The notes under the pieces are model-generated. The model saw nothing but the letters and a program-made list of their open reading frames with translations, did no database searches and had not been told where the DNA came from. 64,000 bases of DNA from Thamnaconus septentrionalis (taxonomy: Eukaryota > Chordata > Actinopteri > Tetraodontiformes > Monacanthidae), in the NCBI GenBank assembly GCA_009823395.1, contig CM020513.1:5106001-5170000 (forward strand), in the 5' to 3' direction. A program made the position numbers and the translations under genes. Each line of letters begins with the position of its first letter. Position 1 is the first letter of the stretch. Positions 35,916 through 48,382 of the stretch are shown here, one piece after another.

Positions 35916-38838
35916 GTAACAGCCGGAGTGGGAACTCTGAACTGGCATAGTGAAAGTGTGACGTGTAGAGGCTGTCAGCAGCCAGCTTGAGTTATCAGCT
36001 CCCAGCGGGGGTGAATACCTGGAAGTGACCGCTGCCACCAGGACCGAGTCCCGCTTCCGGATTTTTTCAGCGCCTGTTTCTCTTCCTCCCGCCGCAGGTC
36101 GGCTTCGAGGACGTCATCGCCGAGCCCGTCTCGGCGCACAGCTTCGACCGGGTGTGGATCGGCAGCCACGCCGCCTTTGAGCTGGTCAAGTTCCTCTTTT
36201 ACCGGCTGCTCAGCACGCTGCTGGCCGTCCCGCTGGCCTTCGTCCTGGGGCTGCTGTTCGGGCTGCTCAGCTGCATCCACATCTGGTAAGAAGACCAGCA
36301 GCCTGCAGGTGTCTGGCTGCGTGGTGCGTGTTGTTGAAGTGAAAAGAAGCTATTAAGAATTGAAAAGTTTTGTTCTCAAATTTTATAAAGGGAACAACAC
36401 TACAAATATTGTATATTTGGGCCTCAAGATGATTTTTCTTACTTTTGGAGTGGGAGGACCGAACTAAAAAAAACAAAAAAAAAATGGTGCTTTCAAACCT
36501 GATAATACAATAATAACTAGCTGCGAAGCATCATGTACCATGTACTGCAATCTGCAGGTTTGCAGCCCAGTGCATTTTCCAAAAATATAATTGAATTGAA
36601 TAATTGGACAAACAGATTCATAGTGGACCCGTTTAATTTGTTTACCATCATGAGAGCAGTGGGTGCAGTGCCACGGTGTTTCACAAAACTCGACCCAAAT
36701 CCAGACGGGAGCAGAGAAAAGCCTTTGCTGTTTTTTATGATGATTTTGATCCAAAAACTGCCACAAAATTGTGATAAAACTGCTGAAGCATTTGCTGCTA
36801 GTCTAATTAGCAATGGTCACGCCCTTCAGCGGCTTCCTGCCTTTCTCCTTCTTCTTCTGCTGTGGTTTTTGAAGGCAGCGTGCATCTGTCGCATCCTGCT
36901 TTCATTAAGACTGAGGGGAGGCTAACAAGCCGCACAAAGCTTTGTACGCACATCCCTCAGTTGCGGATTGGTTCGGGTTACGTTAGAATTACGGTTAAGA
37001 TTAGGGTAGGATTCGCAATATCGCAGCGTGGAGGAGATTAGCTAGCCTGTCAGAGGTCAGGCTGCATTGAAAGGTTAGCATTCAGGCTAAACAGTCTCTG
37101 TCGTAAAAGTTTCCGTTGACGATGTTGTGCCGCACCGAAGCAAATACACACAGCACCTCACTCACCGTGAAACTCACAGTAACACTAGATACCGACGCTG
37201 AACATTGACTTGCTGTGGGAATGTTGCAGGATCTGGGTGGGACTTTTTCCTCGGGGGGATTCAAACCCACGCTAGCGTGCTTGTTCTGCCTCTTTAGGAA
37301 AACATAAACCAGGTTATTTTTAAAAGTTGACGTCACATCTTCGTCTGAAACCCAGAGGTTTTTTTTTTTTTTTTTTTACTCATTATTATTATTTTACCCT
37401 TATTTGGATAATGATGTCATGCTCGTGTCGGCTGTGAGCACCTGCATCACTCTCGGACCGGGTGCCTCTCGCTGAGCGCGTTTTCCAACCACGCAGCCCC
37501 AAAGAGTCTATTTACAACCACTTCAGGAAGAAGAAGAAGCAGTTTACGACGGCGTGAAGTAAACGCTCGATGGAAAGTTGTGAGGAATGTTTCAGTTCCA
37601 GCCTGTAGTGGGTGGAAAAACAACAAAAAATTAAAAGCCCCGTGGCCTCATCTAGATAGCCAGCAGGCTAGCGGCCTGTTTGCACACCTCCGTGTGACAT
37701 TCTTCAGGTGCAGATTGGGAGACCTGCGTGACCTCTGACCCCACCCGGTGGCAGGGGAGTTCAATCACAGCAGGGCGTTCATCAATAGAGCGTCGAGCTC
37801 GTCGATGCGTGTGGAATGTGAGAGGACAGAGGAGACGAGGGTTCAGAGGAGAGGACGACCTCCAGACCTGCTGCTGCTTCTTCTGACTTGGCTTCCTCAG
37901 AGCTGCAGTTCAAGGAAGGGCTGTGAGAATTCAAAGTATTCTCGCTGAGGAACTGTGTTGGCTGGAGGAGACGGAGTCGGTCACATGGCTTTGCTTGGTT
38001 ACCAGAAGTAAATTGGAAAAAATAAAAACTGGCCCAACTAATTCTGGGAATGGTTGGCCCCAAACTAAAACCCTGGAAAGAGGCGGAGCATTGTAAACTT
38101 GTGAGGTTCACCGTTTATTCTGCAATCCTACATTTTCTGTACCTGTGCATTTTCCCCAAAAGACAAAAAACACCTCATGCCAGCCTGCAAACTTTATTTG
38201 TAAATTATAGCAGACAAATTTCCTTCCACATTTTGCTGTTCTCCATAAATGTTCTAACCCAAGTCAAAATTCAAAATTTGCTTTGAGATGCTTAATAGGA
38301 ACTTAAATCTACTGTCTACAAGTTGGCAGCAGCTTCCTGTATTTACCTGTTTTCTGGTTGGCTGAAGTCCCAGCCATGCTGCTAGGCTGCTAGCTTTAAC
38401 AGTTCAGGAGACTTGCTGCATGAATTGCTGCCAATCGGGGTGCTATTTTCTCTTCGGGAGGTGAAGGCACTGGTTGACTTCTCCTGACCACCGACTCTTC
38501 ACACCTGGAGGCAGAAATGACACGAGAAAAAGTTCAGGCTTCGCTTTTGGTTCCTTGTGCTTAAATTAAATAAATATTTAAACATGCAGCCCATGACCCA
38601 CTTTCCTTCCTCGATGCAACTCTTTGGAGGTCAAAGTTCAGATTGAACGTGTGAAAGCTGACAGACTTTCCCTGGTTGCGCCTGCAGGCTGGTGATGCCG
38701 CTGATGCAGAGCTTCCTGATGCTGGTGCCGCCGGTGCAGCTGGTGTGGAGGAGTCTGACGGACCTGTTCGTCACGCCGCTCTTCCAGAGCGTGGGCAAGA
38801 TCCTGTCGTCCATCCAGGTGAAGAGGACCGACGGCTGA
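35766..38838 (+). CDS. CAV2: Caveolin-2 (three exons, 162 aa)
   Basis: The coding exons are 35766-35915, 36098-36285 and 38688-38838. The first junction is in phase 0 and the second splits a Trp codon after two bases. Caveolin-2 is a hairpin membrane protein that hetero-oligomerises with caveolin-1 in plasma-membrane and Golgi caveolar coats. The 162 residues equal the human length. FEDVIAEP lies at 53-60, the scaffolding segment at about 67-86, the intramembrane hairpin at about 87-113 with Pro95 at its bend, and a C-terminal amphipathic part follows. [12 protein letters not shown] precedes the exon 1 junction. Met14 is present, which in mammals is the start of the beta isoform. Positions 19 and 27, tyrosine kinase sites in mammals, are Phe and Leu. 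Of the human cysteines 109, 122 and 145 only Cys109 remains. CAV1 follows 4.1 kb downstream. Identification is secure. Confidence 0.96.
36098..36285 (+). CDS. CAV2: CAV2 exon 2
   Basis: The acceptor is CCGCAG and the donor GTAAGA at 36286. It encodes FEDVIAEP, the scaffolding segment and most of the membrane hairpin, up to CIHI and the first two bases of a Trp codon. The preceding intron is only 182 nt. Confidence 0.95.
36286..38687 (+). other. CAV2: CAV2 intron 2
   Basis: A 2402-nt intron without a recognisable element apart from a poly-T run near 37360 and a GGTTA/TAGGG-like patch near 36970-37010. Confidence 0.7.
38688..38838 (+). CDS. CAV2: CAV2 exon 3
   Basis: The acceptor is CTGCAG. 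The first base completes the Trp codon and the reading continues [12 protein letters not shown] to a TGA at 38836-38838. Confidence 0.95.
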
Positions 38839-40125
38839 AGTGGACGACGGCGATGTCGATGGGGGAAGAGGAGGAGGTGCTGCAAACTGGGAACAAGCAG
38901 AGGAAGTGATTGTCGTGAAATACACAAGCTTAAAACACAACAATGACCTTTTCCTTTACCTTTTGCTATTTCAAAATGAACATGCTAAGCAAATTGTCGG
39001 TTCGCGGCTCAGAACTCAAATATATATTTTTTGCAATTTGTCAAAAAGGGCCGTTAAATTGACTAAAAGTTTAGTTTTGCCTGTAAAACAAATCACACAA
39101 CTCCACTCGACACAACACGCTGAATATAAGCTCAGATGTTCCACCAGAACTCCACCAGAACTCTTTCCTTCCATTTTACTGCTGCGACCGAAAGAACCAA
39201 TCCGGAGGATTTGTGGTAATTTTAATTTAGCAAATCAAACTGCTGATGTGAGAGGTAATATTTCAACCTTTTTGACAAAAAAAAAATACACGTTCATAGT
39301 TTAGTCTGTAGGTTGTTGTTTTTGTTTTGTTTTTTGCTTTTGGTTTTAACCTGCTTCAAGTAGAACTTCAGTAGGTTGGACAATGAGACGCAGCTGGTTG
39401 CACCTTTGCAGGCTTGTGTGTTGATTTCACACTGTGTTGGCAATAATATAATATAATACAGGGCATTTACACCACCGCTGGGACATGAGTGGAGGTGTGG
39501 CTTGTTTTTATTTATTTTCTTTAGATGCTTTATTATTTTTGCAAAAACAAATATTGAACGGACAGACTGAAATATTTGAAGGCGTAAACTAACTCTAAAG
39601 TGAGCGGGAGTTCTGTTCTGTTCTATTCGGTTCCATTTTATGTCTAGTCCAGTCTCTCATATGTGCATCTTTAGCGGAGAGGTGCCGGTTTGACCATTTG
39701 TGCAGCCGTGGCGAGATCAATAGCTTTTCAAATGCAGTAAACGATGCAGCAATGTCACATTTGATTGTTCAGGTCTGTTGAGACTTTTTTTTTTTTATAC
39801 GTGCGTGTATATTTCTATCTAGCACCTGAATGTGCTGCGCTGTGCATGGATGTACTCAACAGTTCTGATAACTTATTTAGTATTCAAGGCATCCCAGCAG
39901 GTTTTACACACAGTAGGTGGACGCAGCTGTTTTTATAGGGAGATGAAAAAGTCTCATCACTGCGCTAAACTGAATATTGGTCCACGGAGGATATTGAGAA
40001 TTTGAGATTATTTACAAAAAAAAAGAGGAGTAAATCTGGTTTGGTTTCTGATGTAAATAAATATTAATTCACTTTGTCTGCGATTTTAATTTGACTAACA
40101 GGCTAATTTCAGAACTTGGGCTGAG

Positions 40126-40414
40126 TACGGAAGAGGATTAGGGTCACAAGAAGAGAAAAATATTGATTGATTAATCCACCATCCATCCAGTCTACTCACC
40201 AATTTCCACTTTATTTGCGTCGACTTTATTCATGAAATTTCGTCTTTTTTTACGTCAACTTTTTTCACAAAATTGTCTTTTTTACGTCGACTTTTTCACG
40301 AAATTTTGACTTTATTCACAAAATTTCAACTTAAAACTCGGAATGAAAACTTAAACAAAAGTCTCCTTCCTGGAATATTGTTTTCTCTTATTGTGGCCCT
40401 AATCCTCCTTCATA
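40126..40414. mobile_element. Terminal-inverted-repeat element (MITE-like) downstream of CAV2
   Basis: The left end TACGGAAGAGGATTAGGGTC and the reverse complement of the right end, TATGAAGGAGGATTAGGGCC, extend into imperfect arms of about 41 bases. Both ends begin with TA. The interior (about 40206-40332) is a degenerate tandem of a roughly 27-base unit built on GTCGACTTTTTTCACGAAATT-like words. It lies 1.3 kb after the CAV2 stop and before the AATAAA at 40535, so it may be transcribed as part of a long 3' UTR. Confidence 0.7.
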
Positions 40415-40534
40415 TCGGAAAGACTGAACAGCAAACATTAGATAATTCATCAGCGTGTGCGTCATCCAGTTTTATCTTCTCATCTCAGTCTGAGACTCTT
40501 TGCTGTAACAAGTCAACTATGCACCTGTGACCAA

Positions 40535-40540
40535 AATAAA
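40535..40540 (+). terminator. Candidate distal CAV2 polyadenylation signal (AATAAA)
   Basis: An AATAAA is followed within 10 bases by a T-rich stretch and shortly by TGTGTGTGG, as expected for a cleavage site. An earlier AATAAA lies at 40056-40061. Use of this distal site would give a 3' UTR of about 1.7 kb. Confidence 0.45.
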
Positions 40541-41189
40541 GATTCATTTTTTTCCCCTCCAGCTCATTTTTCTGTGTGTGGTGTTTTCTCCTCGCTGTCA
40601 GAAGAGTCGAGTCGGGCTGTGATGCGAGTGCCAAAAAACGTCTCGTAAATCATCTCACTGGAGTTTGGAACCCGACGGTGATGAACCTCAGGTGGACGGA
40701 ACAACACCTGAGGCAGCGTAGCGCCGCACCGCTATACCTGCAGCCCCCCAATTCAGCGGCAAACACCTCCGTTTAGCTTCATCAGTGTTCACGTCCAATA
40801 TGTTACACAACATCAAACTGCATTCCTCATTGGTTTTTTTGTTTTTTCGTCAACACAGTTGTGTGTCAGGACCTGCAGGGCTCACAAGAGGGCAAAACGT
40901 CTTTTTCAGAGCCGAGGTGTTTTTGGTGTTCCTGACCTGTGTTGACTCATTTTGGAATGGCACCAATTTGTGTCCAGTGTTAAGTGTGTCTGTGTTTGGC
41001 TTTACAGTGAAAAAACCTCCTTAACCCGTCTTAATGTATTACAGTGATGCATTAGTGAATAATTTGCGCGACATATGGTGCACATTTAAAGAAAAAAAAG
41101 ATCAAATCTGAAACAAACTGTAAACAAACGCACAACATCGACAATGACGACAACTGCCGGTGTGAATTACAAAGATATCCCTCACTTCC

Positions 41190-41355
41190 TTGGCATGCTC
41201 CCCCTTTATTGGAAACCAGCTCTTTGTGATGTCACAAAGGCCACACACAATACCTCTGTGAGGCTCCTGGCCACACTCGCAGCCAGATGCAAACACAGAA
41301 GCTCCCGGAAAGATCCAGCTTTAGCGGGAGGCTGCAAACAGAGGGCTAAGACTGC
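41190..41355 (-). repeat. Dispersed family copy (both blocks), reverse orientation
   Basis: Reading left to right, TTTGTGATGTCACAAAGG is followed about 100 bases later by GGGAGGCTGCAAACAGAGGG then CTAAG. That is the reverse complement of the block order at 27441 and 58956. Confidence 0.65.
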
Positions 41356-42644
41356 TGGTTGTCAGAGTGGCCCGTCAACGCAAGTGAAGGACGGAATTGT
41401 CTGTCATCACTGAGGGATCCACCAGCAGGAGAGACACTGACGCAGAAGGTGTGACCTTGACTGACCACCTGGTTTGGAATCAGTCTGAGGTGAGCCAAAC
41501 ACTCTGCGTGTTGCTCTTGAAAACAAACTTTAAACGCTGAGCAAACAGCCTCAGTAATGGGCAGCAGGCAGTTCCTTCCAACGACGGAAGCCCCCCCCCC
41601 CCCGGCTCTGCTCCTATCAGCTCCGCTGCACGGCCGCAGGGAGGGAAAAACAGCAGCACTGCTGCATGCCAGCTGCTGGGAGTAGCAGGTGATTCCCGGG
41701 AATGTAAACAAACCAGAGTGACCGACCAGAGTGGCTGACCAATGAGACTGCGGCTGAGAGCGGCAACACAAAAACCTGCAGAGTTGACGGTACGTGTAGG
41801 TTTACGTGGTCAAAAAAATAAATACATTGGACAAACTTCTGAAAACTCTTTATTCTTTATGCAAGTCAAAGCTAAACAGTTTTTTTGCCCCACTGAGGTT
41901 CTGCAGTGAATTCAAGAACTGCTTCTTCACTTTAGATTTTGCAACACAAGATCTGGATGGAATTAGCGCTTTAGCGATATTTTATTCACTGTATTCCTCC
42001 ATCACTGCCGGTCCAGACCACCACCAGACCTTCCCTGCAGGTTTGGCTCAGTCCAGGTGAAGGAGTCCAAATCCACCTGAGCTCAGTGTTGCACCTGCAC
42101 CTGAGCAGGAAGCCCCTGAAGAACCCAAACCCATCACTGATGCATGTTGCATTGATTGGTTGACGTGTTGGAGAAACTTTTCATTGTGAGAATAAAAGGT
42201 GCCCTCAGTCCAATCTGCTCCTTTAAGAATGTTGTAGTTGTTTTATTTTCTCTATATATTTTTTTCATTTTTTTTTTCATACAGTGCTGAAAAGCTACAC
42301 TGCAAACAGACCATTGCCTGTGTTCTTAATTTCATTTATACAACTTTAAATGTGACACACAGGGCCTTTAAACTTGAAATGTTCATAACGTCCCTCTAAC
42401 TCCCGGTGACTCTTCGGATCTTCGGTGTGTGTGTGGTTTTTTTTTTTTTTTTTTTTTCCCCTGCTCCGCTCCCCTCCTGCCTCGCGCTGGAGCCCGTCGC
42501 CGTGACAAACATCCACACCTTTCTCGCCAATCCCCAATTAACGCCCACAAATTCTCGCGGAACAGAGCCGTCATTATGCTCTCTGCCTCGAGTCCAGGCA
42601 GTGCAGCAGTTCCTCCACCGGCAGCAGCCAACAGTGACTGTCTC

Positions 42645-42668
42645 CTGCTGCTGCTGCTGCTGCTGCTG
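42645..42668. repeat. CTG microsatellite
   Basis: Eight CTG units about 270 bases upstream of the CAV1 start codon. Confidence 0.85.
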
Positions 42669-42809
42669 AGGAGCTCTCACTGCAGCGGTGGGTTCGTCCT
42701 CCACTGAGGAACCACCGAGGCCCCCTCCCACCACCACCCCCACCTTCACCACCACCATCTGTACTACCAGCTCCGGCACTCAATTCAAGTCACGTCCACT
42801 CGGACGGAC

Positions 42810-42817
42810 ATAAAAAG
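42810..42817 (+). promoter_or_regulatory. Candidate CAV1 TATA-like box (ATAAAAAG)
   Basis: An A/T-rich ATAAAAAG in GC-rich surroundings, about 120 bases before the CAV1 ATG. That would place the start of transcription near 42840 and give a 5' UTR of about 100 bases. This is an inference from position only. Confidence 0.4.
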
Positions 42818-42938
42818 CAGGGTGCCAGGAGCGGCAGCAGCTTCCTGAGAGGAGACTCGCCGCCTCCCCCCGTCGACGACTTCGCCCCTCAAGTCCGCCT
42901 CAGCGCGCACGTCACTCACTCCCAGACCTGCGGGCAGC

Positions 42939-42974
42939 ATGACAGGAGGGCTGAAGGACGAGGAGACAGACGAG
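42939..42974 (+). CDS. CAV1: CAV1 exon 1 coding part
   Basis: Twelve codons ([12 protein letters not shown]) end at a GTACAG donor. The ATG context is CAGCATGA. A 12-codon first coding exon starting MxGG fits caveolin-1. Confidence 0.9.
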
Positions 42975-43227
42975 GTACAGTATCGCTCTTCACAGCTTGG
43001 CTTTTTGGAGACTGAGCCCCGGCGATTTCTTCAAACTTTCCCTCCGAGAAAGTTTTCGCAACTTCGGGCGGTTCGGTCTTCAATTTATTTTTGTATTTTT
43101 TTTTTTTGCACCTGGTCATGAACGCGTCTCCCACACACGCTGAGGGAATGTCAAGGACCCTCGAGTATCCATTAGCGTGTAGGTGGGAAAAATGCGCCGG
43201 CCAGGAGCTCAAGATAGCAGCAGAAGC

Positions 43228-43267
<40 letters not shown>

Positions 43268-44676
43268 TAAGAAGGGAAACCCGCACTGAGGTTCCTTGGG
43301 GTCGTGCGTAAACGCGGAAAAGAGGCAAAACCCTCAAAATTCATTTGAACCAAACCAGACTAATTTGTAGTGACTGCGCCCAGGGGATATAATGCCACCC
43401 GTGTAGGTCACGTGGACGGAGTTATTAACGCGAACATGCGCGATAGTGCTGGTAGAGACCCGCCAGTGCGAGGGGCGACTGGATCTTTACGCACTCGACT
43501 TTTTAACGCAGCTGTGCAGGAAATCCAGCGTGATTTTAAGCAGCAGATTTTAAGGAGCCAGAGGAAGAAAAAAAACGTCCCAGGTACCAACAAGTAAGAC
43601 GAGAAACACAGCAAAAGAATTTCATATTTTTTTTAAGAACAGCGTAGATTGAGGGAAATGCAGAATAAAGGCAGAAAGACGCGCCTTTACGCATTCCAAA
43701 GTACTTGTTCCCAGATTTTCTGCGTTCCAGGTAGCGGGTTTGTGTCTGGGCGGTGAGGACCCCTTGCGGCGAGATGGAGGGTGTGGCGCTGCGACTTTCT
43801 ATTGGTTCAGACCCATCCCTGTTCGCGGGGCAGCTCCAGCTCCCCCCCTCACTCTTTCCCTCCCTCCCTCCTCACTCTCCTCTTTCTCTGCCTCCTCCGG
43901 ACCCCGACAGGAGTTCCCGCAGTCGCCGTTCATCCGAAAACAGGGGAACATATACAAACCCAACAACAAGGACATGGACAACGACAGCCTGAACGAGAAG
44001 ACGCTGGAGGACATCCACACCAAGGAGATCGACCTGGTCAACCGCGACCCCAAGCACATCAACGACGACGTCGTCAAGGTGAGTCCACGCTGTCGCGTGC
44101 GGGGCTTTTTGGTGGGCTGGGCTGTAGCGCGCGCGCGAGCAGCGGCACTGGTGATTCTGCTGCTGACCCATAGTGCTTCTTTCCCTTCTTAAAAATTTCT
44201 CACTTTTTTTTTTTTTTTTTAACTTCTGCGCAACAGCGCGCCAACAATCCGGAGCTCTCAGAGTTTGGAGCTGCGCGTCAGAGGCGCTGCGTTGCGCGCA
44301 GCGCGGAGTCCCAGCAGCGCTCCTCTCCGCTCCTTCTTCCCCTATTAGGAAGAAATCAGCGCAGGGCTGCCGGGGCTCACCGAGCCGATCCACTCTGCGG
44401 GATTACTGTATTTATCTTCTTTCTTCTTTCTTTATTTTTTTGTCACCTATAGTTGAAACCGCGAGACGCTCCAGGAAACAGTCGGTTCCCTTTTCCTGGG
44501 TGTTGACATATATCTACATTTTTATTTCAATCATTACTTTCTTCATTCTTTCGTGGTGTGGGGGTTGCGCGGGACTCCCGCAGTTTCCCCCGCGGCGCGC
44601 AAAGCTGAATTCTTTCCACGAGAGAACAGCGCGCGTTTATTTGGTAGACAGAAGTTTCTGAGGAGGAAGCAGCAGC

Positions 44677-44716
<40 letters not shown>

Positions 44717-46229
44717 ACCTGACGCGTCAGTGTGAGGCGAGGCAACGACCTCGCCCTCGGCCTCCTCCTTCCCTCCCTCACCCCCTCCCTCCCCCTGCAG
44801 CTGGGGCAGCCTGGGTATGGGAGGTGTGTGGGGGGGGGGGAACACCCGAGTAGCTGCTGAGCAGGGTATGCGGCGCGTGTTAGTGAGAAAGGGCCCCACC
44901 CCCACCACCACCACGTCTGAGTCCGGGCATCAGGAAAATGTCCAGTTGTCCTGATTGGCCGCTGATGACCAACACTTTGTCACCCCTGATTTGATTTGAC
45001 CAATCAGGTTCCAGTCAGGGAGTCAGGACCCCGGGATCCTTGAAATGGATCAGTGCACACGTCACCGTCAGTAATGCGTCAGCCAAAGTGCAAAATATTC
45101 CGTGTGAGATTTTTATATCATTCAACAAAAAAAGGTTTTATATTAAATTTAATTGGATCTAAAAAGAATCTCGTCATAAAACTTTCCTCGCCATTCTTTC
45201 CAAACGACTTCCATGTGACACACTGCTCCACGTGGGGATAATGAAATGAACCCTGGATTAGCAGACGAGAGGAAGCGATCTTCTTCTTTTCATTTTATCC
45301 GTTTTTTTAAGGCTTTGAAGTAGAGAGTGGACTTGAACCTCGACTCTCTCCCGTCTCCCAGACTTGTTCCACCTCTGATCCGCTCTGCTCCTTCTCCAGC
45401 GGTGACTCAGACTCTCCTTCCAGTCCCAGAATAGAACTCAGCTTTACGATGCCTCCCCAATCCCCCCGCTCGCCCCCACCCCACCCCTCCTCCCCCCTTG
45501 CAGAAGCTGCTGCAGCCAGCCAGCCACAATCACAAGGCTGAGCACTAAATCTAAAGAAGCGTGGAGAAACTGGAGCTCATGAAACAAACTGAATGTGGAG
45601 TCGGCTTCAGGAAGTCGAGGTTGTGCTTTGTCGCATGACTTCGGGCGGTCCAGGACCTCGCTGGCCGAAGTGCAGCGATGAAGCGCTGTTGTCACGAGGC
45701 TTCGCTTCACGACAAATGGCAACGGCGAGGCGGAAAAAAAGACACAATGACTTTGGACCCTCAGGTGCTTCCAGATTCCCGCTGCAGCTACTGCCAGGCC
45801 TTTGAATGGTTTCGTAGAACCAGCCCACGCTAGCGTTAGCCACCATGCTGGAATAGCACTCGTGCTAACGTGCCGCCGTTCGTCAGATTTGTGAAGCGTC
45901 TTGCTTGGCCGTTGTGGTGGAACAGTGCATCGCTGCTGTGTGTTGAAGGACACCGAACGTTTGGTACAAAAGTCTTTCAGTTTCTCGAAAAAAGTCCTGG
46001 CCACTTAAAAAGTCCAACGTGGGTTGTTGGGCTTTTATGTGTCATACTTTCTCCGTGCAGTGTCACGAAGCGTCACCACAAATCGCAGACGTATTACCAG
46101 TTAGTGTTTCCAGCTCTGCAGCCCGCAGGGTCGACAAGGTTGTTTTCCTGCTTTGGTGGAAACAGAAGGATAGTAATTCATCGCCCGGGTTAGCCCCCCC
46201 CCCGCCCGACTCTGTAGTTTCTGCAATGC

Positions 46230-46281
<52 letters not shown>

Positions 46282-48342
46282 CGTGCAGTACAGTGACCCC
46301 TGAGGTGATCTGAGGCCATTCAAACACTCCACCGGGTGGAAACGTGTGTTTTGGTGCAACCCCCCCCCCACCACCGCCACTGCAATGTGGAATCATGCAG
46401 GGAAACCCTCCGGGACATCTCCATCTCCTCCATCGCTCATCCAAAATTGCCGGCATTGTGTGTGTGTGTGTGTGCGTGTGTGTGTGCGTGCAGACGCACT
46501 CTCCTTCTCTCTCTCTCTCGCTCGCCGGCCGCCTCCTTATAATTAGAGCGGTGCGAGCGGCTCTCCTCCCGCAGCCGCTGCAGCTGGCTTCAATCCCCCG
46601 ACCGCGTCGCTGACGTGCATGAGGGGGATCGGAGACTGAGAAGGAGGGCGAGGGCGGTGGGGCGGGGCGGAGGAGGGGCGGGGCTTGGCAGAGGGGGCGG
46701 GGTTGGCGGTTTCATCGATGATGTCAGTGTCATAAGATGATCTTGAATATCTGTGCGTGTTATTAAAGTTAAGGGGTGAGCCGTAAAAGCCTTGTGGGGC
46801 GGGAGGGGGTGGGGGGCGGGGGGGTGCTGTTGATAGACATGCAGGTGACTGAACAGACCGTCTGCCCTGCAGGGCTGCACACTGTGTCCAGTATTAAAAT
46901 ATCGTTACCTTCTTCCCGCATTATTCGCATATTCAAATCGCCGCACGTCGCATCTTCCTCCTGCTGTCCGTAAGTCCTGCCTAAAACTGGCCAATCAGAT
47001 TCAGTCTTTCTCTGCAGCCATGGTAACAGGGCGGGGCTACAAAAAAGTTCTTTGCTCGTCCGGCAGCGATCGAACTGACCGCGCCGGAGGTGAGCCTGCA
47101 GCTTCCTGTTGCACGGCAGAAGTACTTCCTGTCTCTAGCTCCCCCGTTTCTCCTCAGAGGGCTCTGATTGGTCCACTGAGGAGCGAATCGGCTAGAAGCT
47201 ATCCGCATCAGGGGCGGATTTCAAGCTGGATCTTTTCTACTTTCTGTCCTAGTTTCCACTGGGACTGAAGTTCCTCTTCAGTTCTGCGACCTCTGTGACC
47301 TCTCCCTGCTGGCGGAGGAGGGGTTTTGTGTTTTTATCCAAATGTCATGCAAATGTGTAGAAATGCCACACAAAAAAAATGTGAATGCAAGCCAAGGTGT
47401 GCACACCTTGCACACATCACACACAAATGACATGATGAGGACCAAATATATACACAATGGTCCCATGTGTACTTGCAGACAGACACACATGCAGGTCTAC
47501 CAACCCCCCCGCCGACGGCTTTATCATGAGGTTGAGGTCGAGATTGTTCCCTCAACATGAACTTGGGGGGCTTAAGGTAAATATGGCCTCATTAAAAGCC
47601 TCCCGAGAGACTCGCTGACCGACGCCAGGACAAAAATCTCGCACACAATCGGCCTCGGCTGTCAGTCACGCTAAAATCCCCCCGGAATCAAACCAAACAT
47701 TTGTCTTGACCACCGAAGCCCTCGGACCGGCAAAGGAGCCCATTAAGCCCTCTTCCTCCTCCTCTTCCTCCTCTTCCTCCAGAGCTTCACTCTGTCTATT
47801 GAAGTGTGTGGCGACGGCCTGAAGATAGAGCTCTGGAAATAAATAGCACATTGGCCTTATTTACCCAATAGAGTCAGTTGCCTTGCCGACGGGTCACATG
47901 CTGACCCCGAGGTTGGGCTGCTTCGCATCAAATCTCAGATTGAGCCGCCGACGTCCAGTCTTTTAATACCGGAGTGGGGGGCAGACTGGATCAGTGTTTC
48001 AGCTCAGTGAGAACCAGCGGTGGCGGTGAAGGCATCTGGAAAGCAGCAATGGCAAAGTAGAAGATCATCAGAAATGATTCAGTTCATTGACGAAAGGAGG
48101 GAAACTTTAGATCCTCGCACATTGCGGCTAATCATGGATTTTCCTGCCATCCCCCCCGTTTGACAGCCAGGGCAGCCGCACGCTGTCAAACTTTTGCATC
48201 TGCGGTCACATTTGTGCGTCGGCGCGGTGGAAACTGGAGTGAAGCAGGCGCGAAAATAAAAGAAAATCTAATTAAATTCAATCTGCGCTGGATTGGCGGC
48301 TGCAGCCAGAAGTGACGGCTGCTGGTTGTTAAATCTTAAGAA

Positions 48343-48382
<40 letters not shown>

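Larger units (their letters stand above)
40570..42800. other. CAV2-CAV1 spacer
   Basis: This short interval between the caveolin genes contains one dispersed-repeat copy (41190-41355), a CTG tract and the CAV1 upstream region. I see no additional gene. Confidence 0.6.
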
